Assembly (NCBI GenBank): GCA_019925105.1
Contig: JAHGAU010000002.1
Span: 1,178,001-1,242,000, forward strand
Source of the DNA: Niebla homalea
Taxonomy: Eukaryota > Ascomycota > Lecanoromycetes > Lecanorales > Ramalinaceae
Direction: 5' to 3'
DNA length: 64,000 bases
The position numbers and the translations under genes were made by a program. How positions within the stretch are numbered: the first letter of the stretch is position 1; each line of letters opens with the position of its first letter. The notes beneath the pieces were generated by a model. It had not been told where the DNA came from. It was given only the letters and a program-made list of their open reading frames with translations, and did not search any database. This document shows, piece after piece, positions 47,300 to 61,360 of this stretch.

Positions 47300-50200
47300 G
47301 ATTAATTGATTGATTGATTTATACTACGGATCTAGTTAAGCTAATTCCGGCGTTCCTTAATACGCGGCCTTTTAATTTTACTGGTAACCGTAAAAACCTA
47401 ATATATATAACATCAGGGTAAAAACCGGCGTCTACCAGGCCTTTACCCTTTATCCCTTAAGGTAAAGGATATTAACGGCCGTTTAAAAAATAATAATCTA
47501 TTTATATACTTCTTATGTTTTAACTTTCTTATAAAAATCAATAATATTATAATTATATCCTTATAAAGGCTACCCTTAAACTCGTTATTCTTCCGCTCTT
47601 TTATATATTTATATTACTTTAATTTTACGTAATATCTTTAAATATTTTTATTAATATTTATATATTTAATATATATTTTTCTTATATTATTATCGTTATT
47701 AACTCTTTTAAAAACTTTTAATAAACGTTTATTATTATATCCTTATGGCTATAGAAAATACTTTCTAGTTTATATAATTAACGTAACTGGTTTCCGCTTT
47801 TCTTTTTCTTTTTTAATTAATAACGGGCTTTTTCCGTAAAATCTTTAATAACTTTATTTATCTTTATAATAAGGTTAAATTATAATAATAATCCGGTAAA
47901 TATTATAAACTTAACGGTTATCCGGATATTTCGCTTTATAAATAATATTTAATAATAATTATAAATATTAATTTTTATAATAAATTTTAATTTAATTTCC
48001 GTAAATAAAAAATAAAAAATAAAGATATATATAACGTTTTACCTTCTTTATTTATACTTATATCCGGCGTTTATCCGATTTCCAGTATATATAATAAACA
48101 AGAAGTAAGTTAAACCGTTTTTATCCGTTTAAAATTAAATCGTTAATATATTATTATCCTTTTTTATAATATTATAATAACGGAAATACTTATTAATAAT
48201 CTTTTTATTATTAAAAGCTAAATAACGATAATTTTAAAATATAAAGTCTTTATATTTTTATTAACGCTTAATTTACTTTATTATAACTTATAAAACGATT
48301 ATTATAATTTTTACTTTTTAAATTCTTTTAATTTTAATTTTTCTTACGTTTAACGGGAATTTATATACGTTTAAATTAATTTCCGGGATATTAATAAAAT
48401 TAATTTCTTTCTTAATTTATTCCTATTTTATCTTAATAAAAAAAAGGGATAAATATCTTTAATTTATTCTTTTTAACTTAAAGCTTATTAAGATTTTAAC
48501 GGATCCACTTATTTTTTATTATTATAATTAAATATATATATTTCTTTAATTTTATTTAAGCGATTATTTAATTTAATAAAATTTTGATTAATAATATAAA
48601 AACCTTAAACTTTAATATTAAGATAAAAATTATTTTATAAATATTATTAATTATTCTTAAATATTAATTTTGGTCTTTTTATAATATTTAAATAAGCTCT
48701 TTCTTATATCCTGGAATACCCTTAAATATATATTAAATAGCTATAATGTATATTATAGTTAACTTTATTACGGCTTAATAAACGGTCCGGATTTTCTATA
48801 ATATAATTCTTTATATTAATATAATAAAATAAGTAAAGTTTTTTTCTTATAAAGTTATTTTTTTTTAAACCTTTTTTATATAATCCTTTTAATTAAGCTT
48901 TTTATTTATTTAAAAATTAAGGACTTTAATATTAATATTTAGTTTTACCGTAATTTTATTTAAGTTTATTATAATTATTATATTATATAACTTTAAACTT
49001 TTAATTATATAAATAAGCTTATACTTATATAATATAAATTAAACCCCGTAAATTTTTATTTATTAAAAATAAACTTTATAAGTTTATTTTAATTTTAAAT
49101 AATTTATACGTATAAAAATATTATAAATTAAAAAATAAACGTTATTAATAAAGCTTTTAATTTAAATTTTTTATTTTAACTTAATAAACTTTTTAATTAA
49201 TAAATTATTAAAGAATAAAAATAATATAAAAAAAATAAATAATTTTTAAGGAATTTTTATTATAATAAACTTTATTGGGCTTATTTTTTATTTTAAGTTA
49301 ATTAATATAATTTAATTATTTAAGAAACTTTTTATTTATTTAATTAAGAAAAATAATATTTTTTTTTTCTTAAATTATATAATAATTTTTAATAATTTAT
49401 TTTATTAAAAATACTTATAATATTAAGAAAAAGAAAACTTATAATATAATTTTTCTTATAACCTTATACTATATATATACCGTTAATTAATCCTTTAAGA
49501 ACTATTTTTATTAATTAATTTCTTTTTATTTTTATTTATTAATCGGGAAGAAATCCGTAATTTTTTATATAATTATTAAGGATTTTTATTATTATTATCT
49601 TTAAGGCTTTCTTTAACGTATAAAGGAGTATAATAAGTTTATAAGACTTTATTTTAAAGTAATCTAGTTTAATAAACTTTTTAAGGATAATCGTTTTTAC
49701 CTTTTTAAACTTATATAAATAATAACCAACGTTAAAATATATTTAAAAAAAAATAAGTAAAAACCCTTTTAAATAATAATATTATTATTAATAAGAATCT
49801 ATTAAGGATTTTATTCGGTTTTAAAGCTTTATTTTTTTTAAATTTATTAATCGCTTTAATTATTATATCTTATATTATTATTTTATTTATTAATATAAGA
49901 TCGGGGTATATAATATTATTAATATTATTTAAATTAACCTTTAACGGAAAAAGGAAAAATACTCTTTTAAGGGCTTTAATTTTACCGTTAAAAATATTAA
50001 TTAATATATTATTAAGTTTCTTAAAAAACGGGAATTTAAGAATAAACTTTAATTTCTTATTTTATTCTTTATTATATTTTATTAACTTTTAAATATTATA
50101 AAATAAAACCGTTAAGTTATATACCGTAAATTAAAAGTATATTTATTTAATTTTTTTAGTAATTCTTTCTTTTTCTTTTTAAGTAACCTTTAATTAATTA

Positions 50201-53116
50201 AGTATTTCTTAATTTTTATATTTAAAAGTTTATTTTATTAGTTTTTTCGCCTTTACGGTTACGGTTATATATTTTTTATTTTAATAAATTTTGGTTCTTT
50301 AAAAGGGTTTTATTATTAAGATTATCTTATTAATTACCTTATTTAATACCTTTATTATTCACTTTATAAACAAATCGATCCGGTCTTTATTATTTAATTA
50401 AGGGAGGTCCGTGAATTATATTACCGTTTTTTTTACTTTTATATAAACCTTTATTACCTTAACCGTCTTCTATACCCTTTTTACCGGTAATAATAAGGTT
50501 ATATTAACGGTCCAATCTAAGGTTATCTATATCGGTATATAATCCGAATTATATTTTAAGTCCTTTCGCGGTTTATACGTTATAATTACGTTAATAACCT
50601 TTTCTATATTAAAAATTAAATTAATTGTTATTTTAAATTTATAATTTTTTTATGTAATAGTCTTTTATAATATTAATAATAAGAAATTAACTTAAACAAT
50701 AATTATTAATAAATTATCCAATTTAACGTAATTTATTATATATCCTTTTTCGTTTTATATATAATAATATAAATTAAAGTCTTTAAATAAAATATACTTA
50801 TTTAAAGTAATTAAAACCTTTTTAAATAATAATATTATAAATAGTCCCTCCTTATTAACCGGTAGTAAATCATATACGTTATAAATATTAAAATCGCCCT
50901 TTAAGTTTTTTTCTTTTATAATATGGAGTATATAAAGGTTTTTATTATAATAAATAATATCTTAATTATTTACGTTAAGCCGCTTATTTATAAAAAAATA
51001 TATTTTAATTATCTTATCCCCTTTAAAGGCTAAATAAAATCCTTTTTCCGGGTTAATAAATAAATATATATACGGGCTATATAATAATTCTTATATTATT
51101 ATAATATTAACGTTTTTAATTTTTTTAGATTTAAATATTATTATTATTATTTTAATTCCTTTATTATAAACGTTATATTATATTACTTTTAAAAGTATTA
51201 ATATATTATATATTAATTTTTATAAGGGCTTTTTTATTTATATCCATTTAAATTACGGACTTCTTATTAAAATTAAACGTTTTCTAACTTAATACTTTCC
51301 CGGTTATTATTAAAGATATAAAATAACCGGCCCTTAAAATCGGGATTATAAAAAGCTTTTTCTTTTTTACTTTATCCGTTACCGTTATTTACCTTTTATT
51401 ATTTAATTAATTAAGTTTACGTTTTAAAATTATTTTTAATTAGCCTGTTAAATTAATTCTATATATATTATATCGTTAAATTTTTACGGTTTTCCGGGTT
51501 TTTTTACGTTTAATCTCCCTGGCTTTTATTATATATTTAAAATCTTATATTAAATATCTTTATTTATTATATATAATATATTTAAGTATATTCTTTATAA
51601 GTTTTTTAATTATTAACTTTATATACTTATAAGTATTATAACCCTTAACGTAAATTATATATTTTATAATATTAAAGTATCTTATAATAATATATTTATA
51701 ATTTTAATATTTAAAATATTAATAAATATCTATTACTTTATTTTATAATTAAGTTATTTTAAGTAATCCCCTTTAATAATCTTTTTATTTAAGACGTTAT
51801 CATATATCTTTATTAACGTTATACTTAATATAACGGTAAAATACCTTTTTATACGTTTTAAGGAATTAAATCTTTTTATTACCGGAGGAAGTTTATAATT
51901 AATGATTTTAAGCCTTAAATAAAAAACCGTATTCTCCTTTTTTATACTTTTTAACGTAATTTCTTTTTTAATTTTTATAAAACGTAATAAATATATTTTA
52001 TTTATTATAACGGTAAATAATTACCTTAAAACTTTAACCGATTTATATTTTCCCTTATTAATTTAAACCTTAAACCTCTTTAAGCTTTCCTTTATTTTTA
52101 ATAACGTTATATTAAGGAGGATATTTTTACTTTATAATTTATATATTATAATAATTTATTTTATTAATAATTCTATCGTTACTCTAAAAGCCTTTATTAA
52201 CTATAACGGATTTATTTCCGTAACCGCGTTTTTCTCCTTATTATTAAATAAGTGGATTATTATTATCCTTATTTTCCTTAATATGGTTACTTTTTCCTCC
52301 GTTATCCTTTTATTCTTTACCGCGGGTACCCCCTTTATTACCCTTATCGCCCAGCTTTCTCTCGCTTAAAAGGCTACTGCTTTTACACTTTTACTTTATA
52401 CCTTTAACTTTAAACCGTTATCTTTACTTTTTATTAATATTTTTACTTCTACCCTTTAAAAGCCCCGTAAACGCTCCGTTTCCCTTAGTTTTACTTTTAC
52501 CTTTATATAAAAGTCCCTTATGCTTTTTAATCCAATCTATAGTATTAGTTAGGTCTCTAGCGTAATATCCTTTTACTTTATTATAAAAAGTCCTTTTAAA
52601 GCTTTTACCGTTTCCTTTATTGCTTTTTCGCCCTTTTTTACCGGGCGATATATTATCTCCGTTTTTTATTTTTAATCCTTTAAGGTCCCGTCCTTTTTAT
52701 TAACTTTAATTCTTTTTTATATACCTTTAATAATACTTTTACCGTAGTCTTTTTATTTTTTCCCCTTATTCATACCCTTTATTATTAATACCGTATTAAC
52801 CTTTTTACCCTTTTATTTACTTATTATTTCCGCATTATTATTACGCGTTTTATACGCTTTAATACGCGTATTTTATTAACCTTAATTCCCTTATTTATTT
52901 TAAGCGTTATTCGGCTTATTATTATTATATTACCCGTATATATTATCGCCGTTTCTATTAATATAAGTTATTTGCCCGTTTATTACCTTATTTTTAACTA
53001 TTACGTTACTTCCATTTATCGCACTTAATATACTCCCCTTACTGTTATTAGAGCTATATATATACGTATCGTTTTAAACCTCTGGGGTCCCTTTGTTCGT
53101 CGCCATCGCGGCCGTC
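47300..53116 (-). mobile_element. LINE-A copy 6, full-length non-LTR retrotransposon
   Basis: A 5817-bp copy. The tail is five units at 47300 (one mutated, GATT to AATT), the ATG complement is at 53104-53106, and the 5' leader is 10 bases. The 13-bp duplication is at 47287-47299 and 53117-53129. The RT linker block is near 49811-49860. It is very similar to copy 5 along its length, down to shared RIP sites; many differences are C/T or G/A, but two stretches are equal for tens of bases. Inserted in the RT region of gypsy-G5. Confidence 0.93.
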
Positions 53117-53129
53117 TTATTTAATATTT

Positions 53130-56100
53130 AATACGTTAAAAATAAGATAATATCGGTTCTTAAGGTATACTTTTATTATTTAATACTTATACTTTATATT
53201 TACTTAAAAAAAGGTTTTATATAATAAAATTCTTAATAAACTATATATCTTTTTTATTAGCTTTATATAAAATATATATAATACTTTATATATAAAGTAA
53301 TAATTAAATATAAATCGCGGTTCGACTTTACTTTTTTTTTTCTATAAATACGGGGAGTACGTTTTATATATTTATTTATTAATTTATTTATATATATTTC
53401 TCGTATATATTTAACTTAATTCCTTATTATATAATCGTTTTAAGTTATTACTCCTTATAATTTAATAGTTTTTTAACGGTAATTTTATATAACTTAATCC
53501 TTAATCTTAATACTATTTTATATAAAAATAAGTTTATTATAAGGATCTTACATAATTCTTTTATACTTATATCTTTATACGTTTATAATACTTAAAGTAT
53601 TTTAAGTTATATTTAATTATTTAAAATAATATTTCTTAATATAATACCTTCTTTTTTTATTTATACTTATAGCTTTTTATATAATTTTAAAGTATTAATC
53701 TTTTTTATTACTTTTTTATTTATTAAAAATATATTTTATAATAACTTTATCTTAATATTTGTTCCTTTTTTTTCTAGTTTTAAGGTTAACTTATCCGTTA
53801 CTTTATATATATATTTTAAATAAACCTAATAAATATTATATTTATACTTTAATAATCTTTAATAAATTATTAAGTTATCGGGTTATTTAATTTTTAAAAT
53901 TATATTTTCTATAATAAGTAAATAGTTTTTATTATTTCCGTTTTTTATTTATTTTATTTTTTTCTTTATATTATTATAATATATAGCTTTCTTCTTTTTA
54001 TTATTAACTTCTTTAAGTTATTTATTATTCTTTTAATATATATAATTGTTTGTCTTTATTATTATAGGTATTATTAATTTAATTAATATCGTTTTTTCTT
54101 TATATATTATATATTCTTTATACCGTTTAACGTTATTTTACGTAATTAATAATAACTTTAAATATTATATTATCTTTTTATTTATTTTATTAAATATTAA
54201 ATTTATAAATTTAATTATTTTCCGCTTTTATCCGGTAAATTATTATTAATATAAAATAAAGCTTATTTTTAATTTTAAATTATTAATTGGATTATTTATT
54301 ATATTTTCTTTAAATTTTTTATTGTTTTTTTTAATATTTCTAAGCTTCTTTATTATTTTTAAGTATTCCCGTTATTATTTTATCCCTTCCGATTCTTTTA
54401 AATCCTTATTTAATCGTTTTTATTTATTTCTTATTTAATTTACTTCTTTTACCCTATTTTATTATATTAATTCGCTCTTAATCCTCCTTTGCTTATTCTG
54501 ATTATCTTTTATATATTCTTATTTCTCCTTAAGTATATAAATATATTTTCTTTTTTTTTTTTTATTAATTAATTATTAAAATATACGTTTTTAAAACTAA
54601 CCTTATTCTTTAAATTTCTTCTTTTCTTATAGTTTATTAATTTTAATTATCCTTTTTATTTTTTAATTTAATTTTTAAGTTTTTTTTATTATTCTTATAT
54701 TTAAATAGGTTTAACTTAATTTCTTCTTTTAATATTATTATATTTTTATAATACAACTTCTTATATATTAGCTTTTAACGTATTTTACTTAACGGACGTA
54801 CTTAAAATTTAAGTAATTAAATATTTTCTTTATAAATAATATCCTTAATTTTTAATATCTTTATTTAAATCTTAAAGTTAACCGTAATTAACTTTAATTA
54901 TAAAAATTTTAATAAAATATTATAATTTAAATTCTTTTTTAATATTATAAATATTTATACCGATTCAATTATTTTTATAATTTAAATATAAATATAACTT
55001 ATATATAAAATAATATATAATTTCCGTTTATTATTAATATATTTAAATAATTAATTTTAAGTAATTTTAAAGGTTTTTCTTTTATCCGTATTTCCCTTAT
55101 TATACTTAAGTTAATTATAATAATATCCGATCCTTAATTAACTTTTATATTAAGTAACTTATTTATTTATTCCGGTTAATAAATAATTATTACCTTTATA
55201 GAATATATTTACTTATTTTTATTAAGTATAATTTTAAAGTTTTATTTTAAGTTTATAATTATAATATTATTAATCTTAAGTTATTTATTTTAAATTGTTT
55301 TTTATATCTTTTTTCTATTATTCTTAAGAACTTTTTAATAATTATAATTTTTTTATAATATATACGGTTAAAATTTAATACGTTCTTTATAAATTAACTT
55401 ATTTTTTTTAAAAAATATAATAAAAGTTATATTAAATATATTATAAAGAATATAATATTATTAATTAATAAGGTCCGTTTAACGTTTAAAGTTTATTCCC
55501 TTAATAATCCGATAATTTATTAAAGTTCTTTCTTTCTTCCGGTTTTTACTTTTCCCTTTAATTTCCCTTTTATTTATTTTTTAATTTATATAAACTTAAT
55601 TCCTTTTTTAAATCGTTATTTTTAATTCGTTATTATTTTACGGCTATATTTATTATTATATTTACTTTATAGCTAACGTTTTTATTAAAAGGGTATCCTT
55701 CTTTTACGGTAATAGCTTTATAATTAAAGCCGTCGATTATTTTTTTATTATTAACCTTATTAAGGACCTTTCTTTTTTCCTATATAGTTAAAGCGATAGT
55801 TATTATATTTATTAATATATTTAATTAATCGTTAAGCGGTACGGTTATAAATAATAATAATAATCGGTAATCCGTATTATAACGCCCGTTTTTAAGGTTT
55901 TAATCCTTCTTTTATATATATTTTTTTTTATTAAAGTTTATATTATTTCCGTTGTATTTTTATTTATAACTTATATATTTTTCCGTTAAGAATATATTAT
56001 AGTATTTATAATAAATAAAGTATAATTTTATATTAAATAACTTAAAGCTATTAATATAAAGATTTTTAAATTTAATTAAATTAAATAATCTTAAAATAAA

Positions 56101-59100
56101 TTAATTATTTCCTTTAGTATTTTAATTAATATATAAACTTTATTAATAATTCTATAATTTTTAATTTATATTTTCCGCTTAATTATTAATATTTTATTAA
56201 GATAAATTTCAAAGTCAATTTTAATATTTAAGTTATTAAAACAATATTACTTACGGTAATTATATAAGCGTTATTTATATTATTAAAATATTTTAAAGCT
56301 TTTGATTTATACGATTTTAAGGGTATTTAATTTATCGTGTTTTTTTTATTTATAATATTTATATAATTCCGTCGTAATTAACCTATATTAAATTTACTTT
56401 TAATATAGCTTCTTAAAAATCTTTATTTATATAATTTAATTAATTTATAAATATTTAAGCTTTAAGATTTATTTCTTTATCCTTTTTTTTTCCTTTTTAA
56501 GCTTTTATTTCTTTTTTATTTTTTCTATAACCCGTTTTATTTTAAAATATACTTTATATAGATTAAGCTTTTTATATATATCCTTTATTAAACGTTTACG
56601 GAGCTTTATATTTATTAAAATATTTTTAAAATAGTTAATTACGTTTTTTAATATATATTTAATTATTTTATTTATTATATTTTTTAATTTTCTGGCTTTA
56701 ATATCTTTTCTATTTAAATTATATATAATACGGAATATATATTTATAGTAATTAAAAATTAAATCAATTCCTTAAGATAATATTTTAATATTATTTATTA
56801 TTTACTTTATAAAATTATTAAGATTTAATTTTAAGAATTTTTAACTTAATAATTTCTAAAAATTCTTTATGTTTTTTTTTAATGATATTTATCGCTTTAT
56901 TTATAAATAAAACTTTAATTTCTAATTACTTAACTTAATACATTATATTTCCTTTAAGTTTTATATTTATTATATTTATTTATTAATTAAAAAAGGTATC
57001 TTTCCCGATTTCCTTTTATACGTTATAAATTTATTTTTATATATTATTTAATTTATTTTCTTATTCGTTTAATTCTTTTAATTTATAAAATAATATTTTG
57101 ATCCCAGGTTATATTATAGTTCTTTATTATAAAATTTTGAATGATTTTAAGGTAAAAGTTAGAATTATTAATAATATTATAAATTCTTCTTTTATATTTA
57201 ACTTTACTATTATTATTAAGGAAGATACTTGAAATTATTTAAGTGTTCTTTTTACTTTATATATATTAATTAACTCCCCTTTAAATTTAAAGGATTAAGG
57301 GATTCTTAATAATATTTTACTATTTCTTAAGGAAAGGTTAATAAGGTTTATTATTAAGTAATCCTTAATAATATTAATAATTATTAATAAATATAGGATA
57401 GCCCCGTAATTTATATAAGTTTATCTTAATCTTCTTTATCCTTTATTTAATATAAAGTAAAGAAGTATATGTTTTTTTAATAAAGGAAATAAAATAATAA
57501 TAAAAAAAGCAATAATATTATAATTGTTTCTTTAATTTATATAATAATACTTAACTTTATTTTTCTTATTTTAAGGATATTAAGATATATATAAAATAAA
57601 ATATATTATCATTAATATATTACCAGTATTAATAAGGGTATTTTAAAGAAAAAAATTTATGGTTACTCCGAGTAATTATATTTTATTTTTTATCTTTTTT
57701 TTTTTTAAGGAAAAGGTTAAATTAATATATAATTATATAATATTAATAAGGGTCCTTCTAGTCTTTTAAGTTATTATATAAGTATATACGAATTATACCT
57801 TATTATAAGTCTATATCTCCCTTTCGGATTAATATAGATTCTAATTATCTATTCTGATCTTCTTTATTTTTTATATAGGAGAACCTCGAAAAGGATGCCG
57901 TTAAATTAAGTAAGTCTCGTATTAGTAACCGCTATAAATTTCTGTTAATATTCTTAATATATATATGATATAATTATTATTATAAATATGTTTATTTCTA
58001 TTCTTTTTTAGTTCTTTTAATCGGTCATATTATTTACTTTTTCTTACTGTTTACTTTCTTAATTTACTTTTTAGTTTTTCGATTTTTAATTACTTAATTT
58101 ATAGTTCAAGGTAAAGGGCTTATTACGTCCGGCCAGTATATTATATAGCCTACGGTTATTTCCTAGGAATTTTAAAGACCGGTTTAGACTTCCGCAAATA
58201 ATTGAAAACTTAATTATCGTTTAAATAACTTTTAACTTAATAATTTACGTTTTAATAAGAAATATCTCTTTAAAAAGTATATATAATTACTTAAACCTTA
58301 TTAAGCAATCTTATTTTTATTACCTTTATCGTTAAGATATACGGTTTAATTCGGTTATTTTAATAACTATTAAGGAGTCTTATACGTTTATTAATATCGA
58401 GGTATTTAATATTATTTATAGGTCTTAAAAAATCGGTTATTTAATATAAAATAATTTTTAAGATTAACTCTATATTTTTAAAGAATATATACGATACTTT
58501 AAACTAAATTAAGGAGTTTTATTTATAATAGATAAATCGGTTACTCGGAATTATTATATAAGACTTACGGTTTAGTTACTTGGGATAATTTAATGAACCT
58601 TATAATTTGGTCGGGTTTAATTACTTATATTAATTTAATAAGTTTTATATTTTAATTATTACGGTTATTAATTATTAAATAATAATTTTATATTGTTTAA
58701 GGTAATTAATTTTTTTTAATTTTTTTTTTTAATTATTTTAATTTCTTCTATTTTAAAAAAGCGGCTTATATTAATATATAGGTCGTAATTTCCTTAACGA
58801 TAATTTAGAATATCCGGTAACAGATATAATTATTTCTTAATTAAGGTTTAAGCCCGTTATTAATATAAAGGATATTATTATCCTTTTATAATTAAAGCGT
58901 TTTAAAGAAGCTATTGTTTTTTTTACTTTTTAATTTTTAATAGTTAATAATTAATTAATATATATTAATAATGCTTTACCGATATATACGAATAAGGTCC
59001 CCGTATTAATTAAGGGTAATAATAAGAATATCCGAATAAGGGTACTTAAAAGGGGGTTACTCGAATACCTTTATTTTTCTTAATTTTAATATTTATTTAA

Positions 59101-59332
59101 TAAGTAAATAGTAATCGGGAATATTCTATAAATATATATAAATTTATAGCCTATTATTCTTATTATATATATATAATATAATAATAATAAAGGTTAATTC
59201 TTTATAGTATTTTTATAGTTTTTATTACCGTTAATTAAGGAAAAGGTATGGTAAATTATTTACGATTAAATCGTATAATTAAACCGAATTCCTTAATATA
59301 TATAAGTAGATAAAAGCCTTTTTAAAACCGTT
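53130..59332 (-). pseudogene. gypsy-G5 gag and upstream pol region, RIP-inactivated
   Basis: By position this is the 5' half of gypsy-G5 (leader, gag, protease and the start of RT) on the minus strand. No convincing motif could be read; minus-strand frames are lysine, asparagine and isoleucine rich, as RIP makes them. A plus-strand open stretch at 54046-54249 is a hydrophobic low-complexity frame and not a gene. Six kilobases is long for this part, so other old insertions may be hidden. Confidence 0.4.
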
Positions 59333-59582
59333 AAAAAAGATAAGAAGGAAGGAAAAAGCAAAAGTAATAAAATAATAAGTAATAATAGAGTATAATTAAA
59401 GATAAGCCGTAGCCCCTATATAAGTTAATAGGGTATAAATTACTTATTATCTTTATCCATTATACCCCTTCTTTTTAAAGTATATATGAATTAATTCCAC
59501 CGTTAGTTAGCCCTTTTGGTGTTTTCCTTCCTTCATGCACCCCTCCGCAAGTTTGGTGTCTTCCATGCTCTCCCCCTTCCCA
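59333..59582 (-). repeat. gypsy-G5 5' LTR, 250 bp
   Basis: Pair of 40070-40319. On the minus strand it starts TGGGAAGGGGGAGAGC. Its right part (59500-59582) is almost free of RIP, while the left part is mutated. GTACC follows at 59583-59587. Confidence 0.85.
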
Positions 59583-59587
59583 GTACC

Positions 59588-59989
59588 TATAAATTAGGTA
59601 GATAATAGTTAAAGCCTTACCATGTTTATAAGGATCACTTATAGCCGTCAACGTATTTACTCCGTACAGCTTAAGGCCAAGTAAAACCCGATTTAGTTAA
59701 ACTATGGACATCACAGATTTCAGCGATTTAACTTTTATAAAATACTTAAATCTATAATTATTTCCCGGGTTAATACCGTATTTTTAGGATAATCCTTCGG
59801 TATGCGGTTTTTTCAATTTCTTAATATTAAAATACCTTAATGCTTAATAATTATAATATATTTTTACTTCCTTAATATACTCGGCGCGAGCTATATTAAT
59901 TCCCTAACCCCGGGCCCGCTTTTTATAATAAGGATTTCTACCTTACCGTCGCAATAAAAAAGTTGCGGTCTTTCTTTTTATAATGTATT
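59588..59989 (+). other. Right part of the TRIM-3 interior
   Basis: Sequence between the gypsy-G5 insertion and the right LTR of TRIM-3. It shares cgatttaac and tttcccgggtt type blocks with TRIM-2 near 32080-32150. No frame was seen. Ends ttctttttataatg before the LTR. Confidence 0.6.
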
Positions 59990-60152
59990 TATTATGTACA
60001 ATATATGCATATTAAGAGCTTATCGGGCACTAACATTAAAAGGGTATAGTAGCTTGGCACGCACACTTATATTGCGCACCTTCATAGCTAGGTAGACAAC
60101 AAATCATACATATTACACCCACATTTTACCTCAGTACTCTCAGTACATGACA
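59990..60152 (+). repeat. TRIM-3 right LTR, 163 bp
   Basis: RIP-mutated partner of 39252-39414: TGTGCAATGTGC there is TGTACAATATAT here. GTTTA follows at 60153-60157. Confidence 0.92.
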
Positions 60153-61360
60153 GTTTATTATTATTATTTCGTTTTTCGGGTTATTAAAAGTATATAAGAT
60201 TCTTAATTTTAAATATATATTTAATTAACGCTTACGATATAAGTTCTTTAATAATATAATATATAATAACTTCAAAGAATTTGTATAACGTTTACGTTAA
60301 TATAACCTTAATATAAGATAAGTTAACGTAAAAAATAAAGGGAAACGTAGAAATAAATTAAACCTTAAAGAAAAATCTAAAGAGAAAGAAAATATATTAA
60401 TGAAAATACCACATATTAATAACCAAGGAAATTCTGGTAAAGTTTCCCGTTTATTTTATATTCTTATTAAGTTTCATGTTAAAAGACGTTACTTTAAGTA
60501 TAATAAGAAAGGTTATCGTCTTAATAAAGATAAAGTTTTTTATAAGGATAAATAATAAATGTTTATAAAGAAACTCGCTACTTATTAAAGTTAATTAAAG
60601 TTATCCCTATTTAAATTAATAATAATATAAATAAATCGGAAAACGAATAATCCTTAACAGAAAATATTATTAAAAACTTTGTTTAATAATATATAAATAA
60701 GTATATTCACTTAAATAGGAATAAAAGCTTATAACGTTATATTTTTCTTTATGTTACTTAAACTTAAAGGAGTTATTATAATTTAATTATTAATTTAACT
60801 TTTAAGGAGAACTTATTACGGATAAAAGACTTAATAAGATTAAATACCTAATAAATATTAACGCGTTTATATATGGCTTCATTAATACGACGTTTATTAA
60901 GAAATATAAACTGATTATAATATTATTTATAAAGTTCTATTAACTTAAATTCGTAAATAATAAAGCTATTCTTAATATTACTTATATAATAAAAGTCTTT
61001 TTTTAATTAAGAAAAGGATATTTAAACGAACGATCATATATAATAACGTTATTTAAGAGTTTTAATATTATATTTAATATATTATGGCTCGAGTTATACG
61101 ACCCGGAATTAAAATTCTTAATAAGGTTATTAACCTTTAATTCAGACTATTATATAATTTATTATTTAAGTTATTATAAACCGGTTATAATATATAGTAA
61201 AAAGAATTTACCGTTAAAGGAAGCTTTATAATAAGAAAATATTATAGAAATATTAATATATATTTTTATAAAAATATATAAATACTTCAATAGTAAAGTA
61301 ATCTTTATATAATTAAAGTATTTTAAATTATTAACATCATTATATGAGATTATTTTAACA
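60153..61360 (+). pseudogene. gypsy-G3 gag C-terminus and protease region
   Basis: Continues the gag frame cut at 39251. Readable blocks include R-L-R-Y-K-F-F-N-N-I-I-Y-N-N-F-K-E-F-V (60220-60280) and a basic segment, K-N-K-G-K-R-R-N-K-L-N-L-K-E-K-S-K-E-K-E (about 60325-60390), as found before the zinc knuckle. The knuckle and the protease D-S/T-G box are not recognisable. At 61020-61210 a frame with L-E-L-Y-D-P-E-L and N-S-D-Y-Y may be the RT N-terminal spacer. Confidence 0.65.

Larger units (their letters stand above)
40070..59582 (-). mobile_element. gypsy-G5, Ty3/gypsy element with 250-bp LTRs
   Basis: LTRs at 40070-40319 and 59333-59582, with GTACC duplicated at 40065-40069 and 59583-59587. 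The polymerase is on the minus strand. An RT connection block at about 46770-46960 reads I-K-R-F-L-x-I-I-N-I-I-K-K and I-K-N-F-I-K-I (family R-F-L-G-x-x-x-x-x-R-x-x-I-K-N-Y). RNase H lies near 45920-46210, with E-L-I-V-I-I-I-F-K-E-K-F and N-K-V-T-D-N-L-L-R (family E-L-L-A-I-V-x-x-F and N-x-V-A-D-A-L-S-R). Without the two LINE insertions it is about 13.3 kb, long for a gypsy element, so further unrecognised insertions are likely. Confidence 0.82.
39252..60152 (+). mobile_element. TRIM-3, short LTR retrotransposon split by gypsy-G5
   Basis: 163-bp LTRs at 39252-39414 (TGTTATGTGCAATG...) and 59990-60152 (TATTATGTACAATA..., its RIP-mutated form, ending CATGACA). GTTTA is duplicated at 39247-39251 and 60153-60157. 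Without gypsy-G5 the element is about 1383 bp, close to TRIM-1 and TRIM-2. The primer-like TGGTAGCAATAGC follows the left LTR at 39417. The left interior (39430-40064) keeps CpA and TpG. It is inserted in the gag of gypsy-G3, whose reading frame resumes on the other side. Confidence 0.93.

Noticed and set aside
54046..54249. Plus-strand hydrophobic frame of 67 residues, possible small membrane protein
   Set aside because: Isoleucine, phenylalanine and asparagine richness is what RIP DNA yields on this strand; it lies antisense to gypsy-G5.
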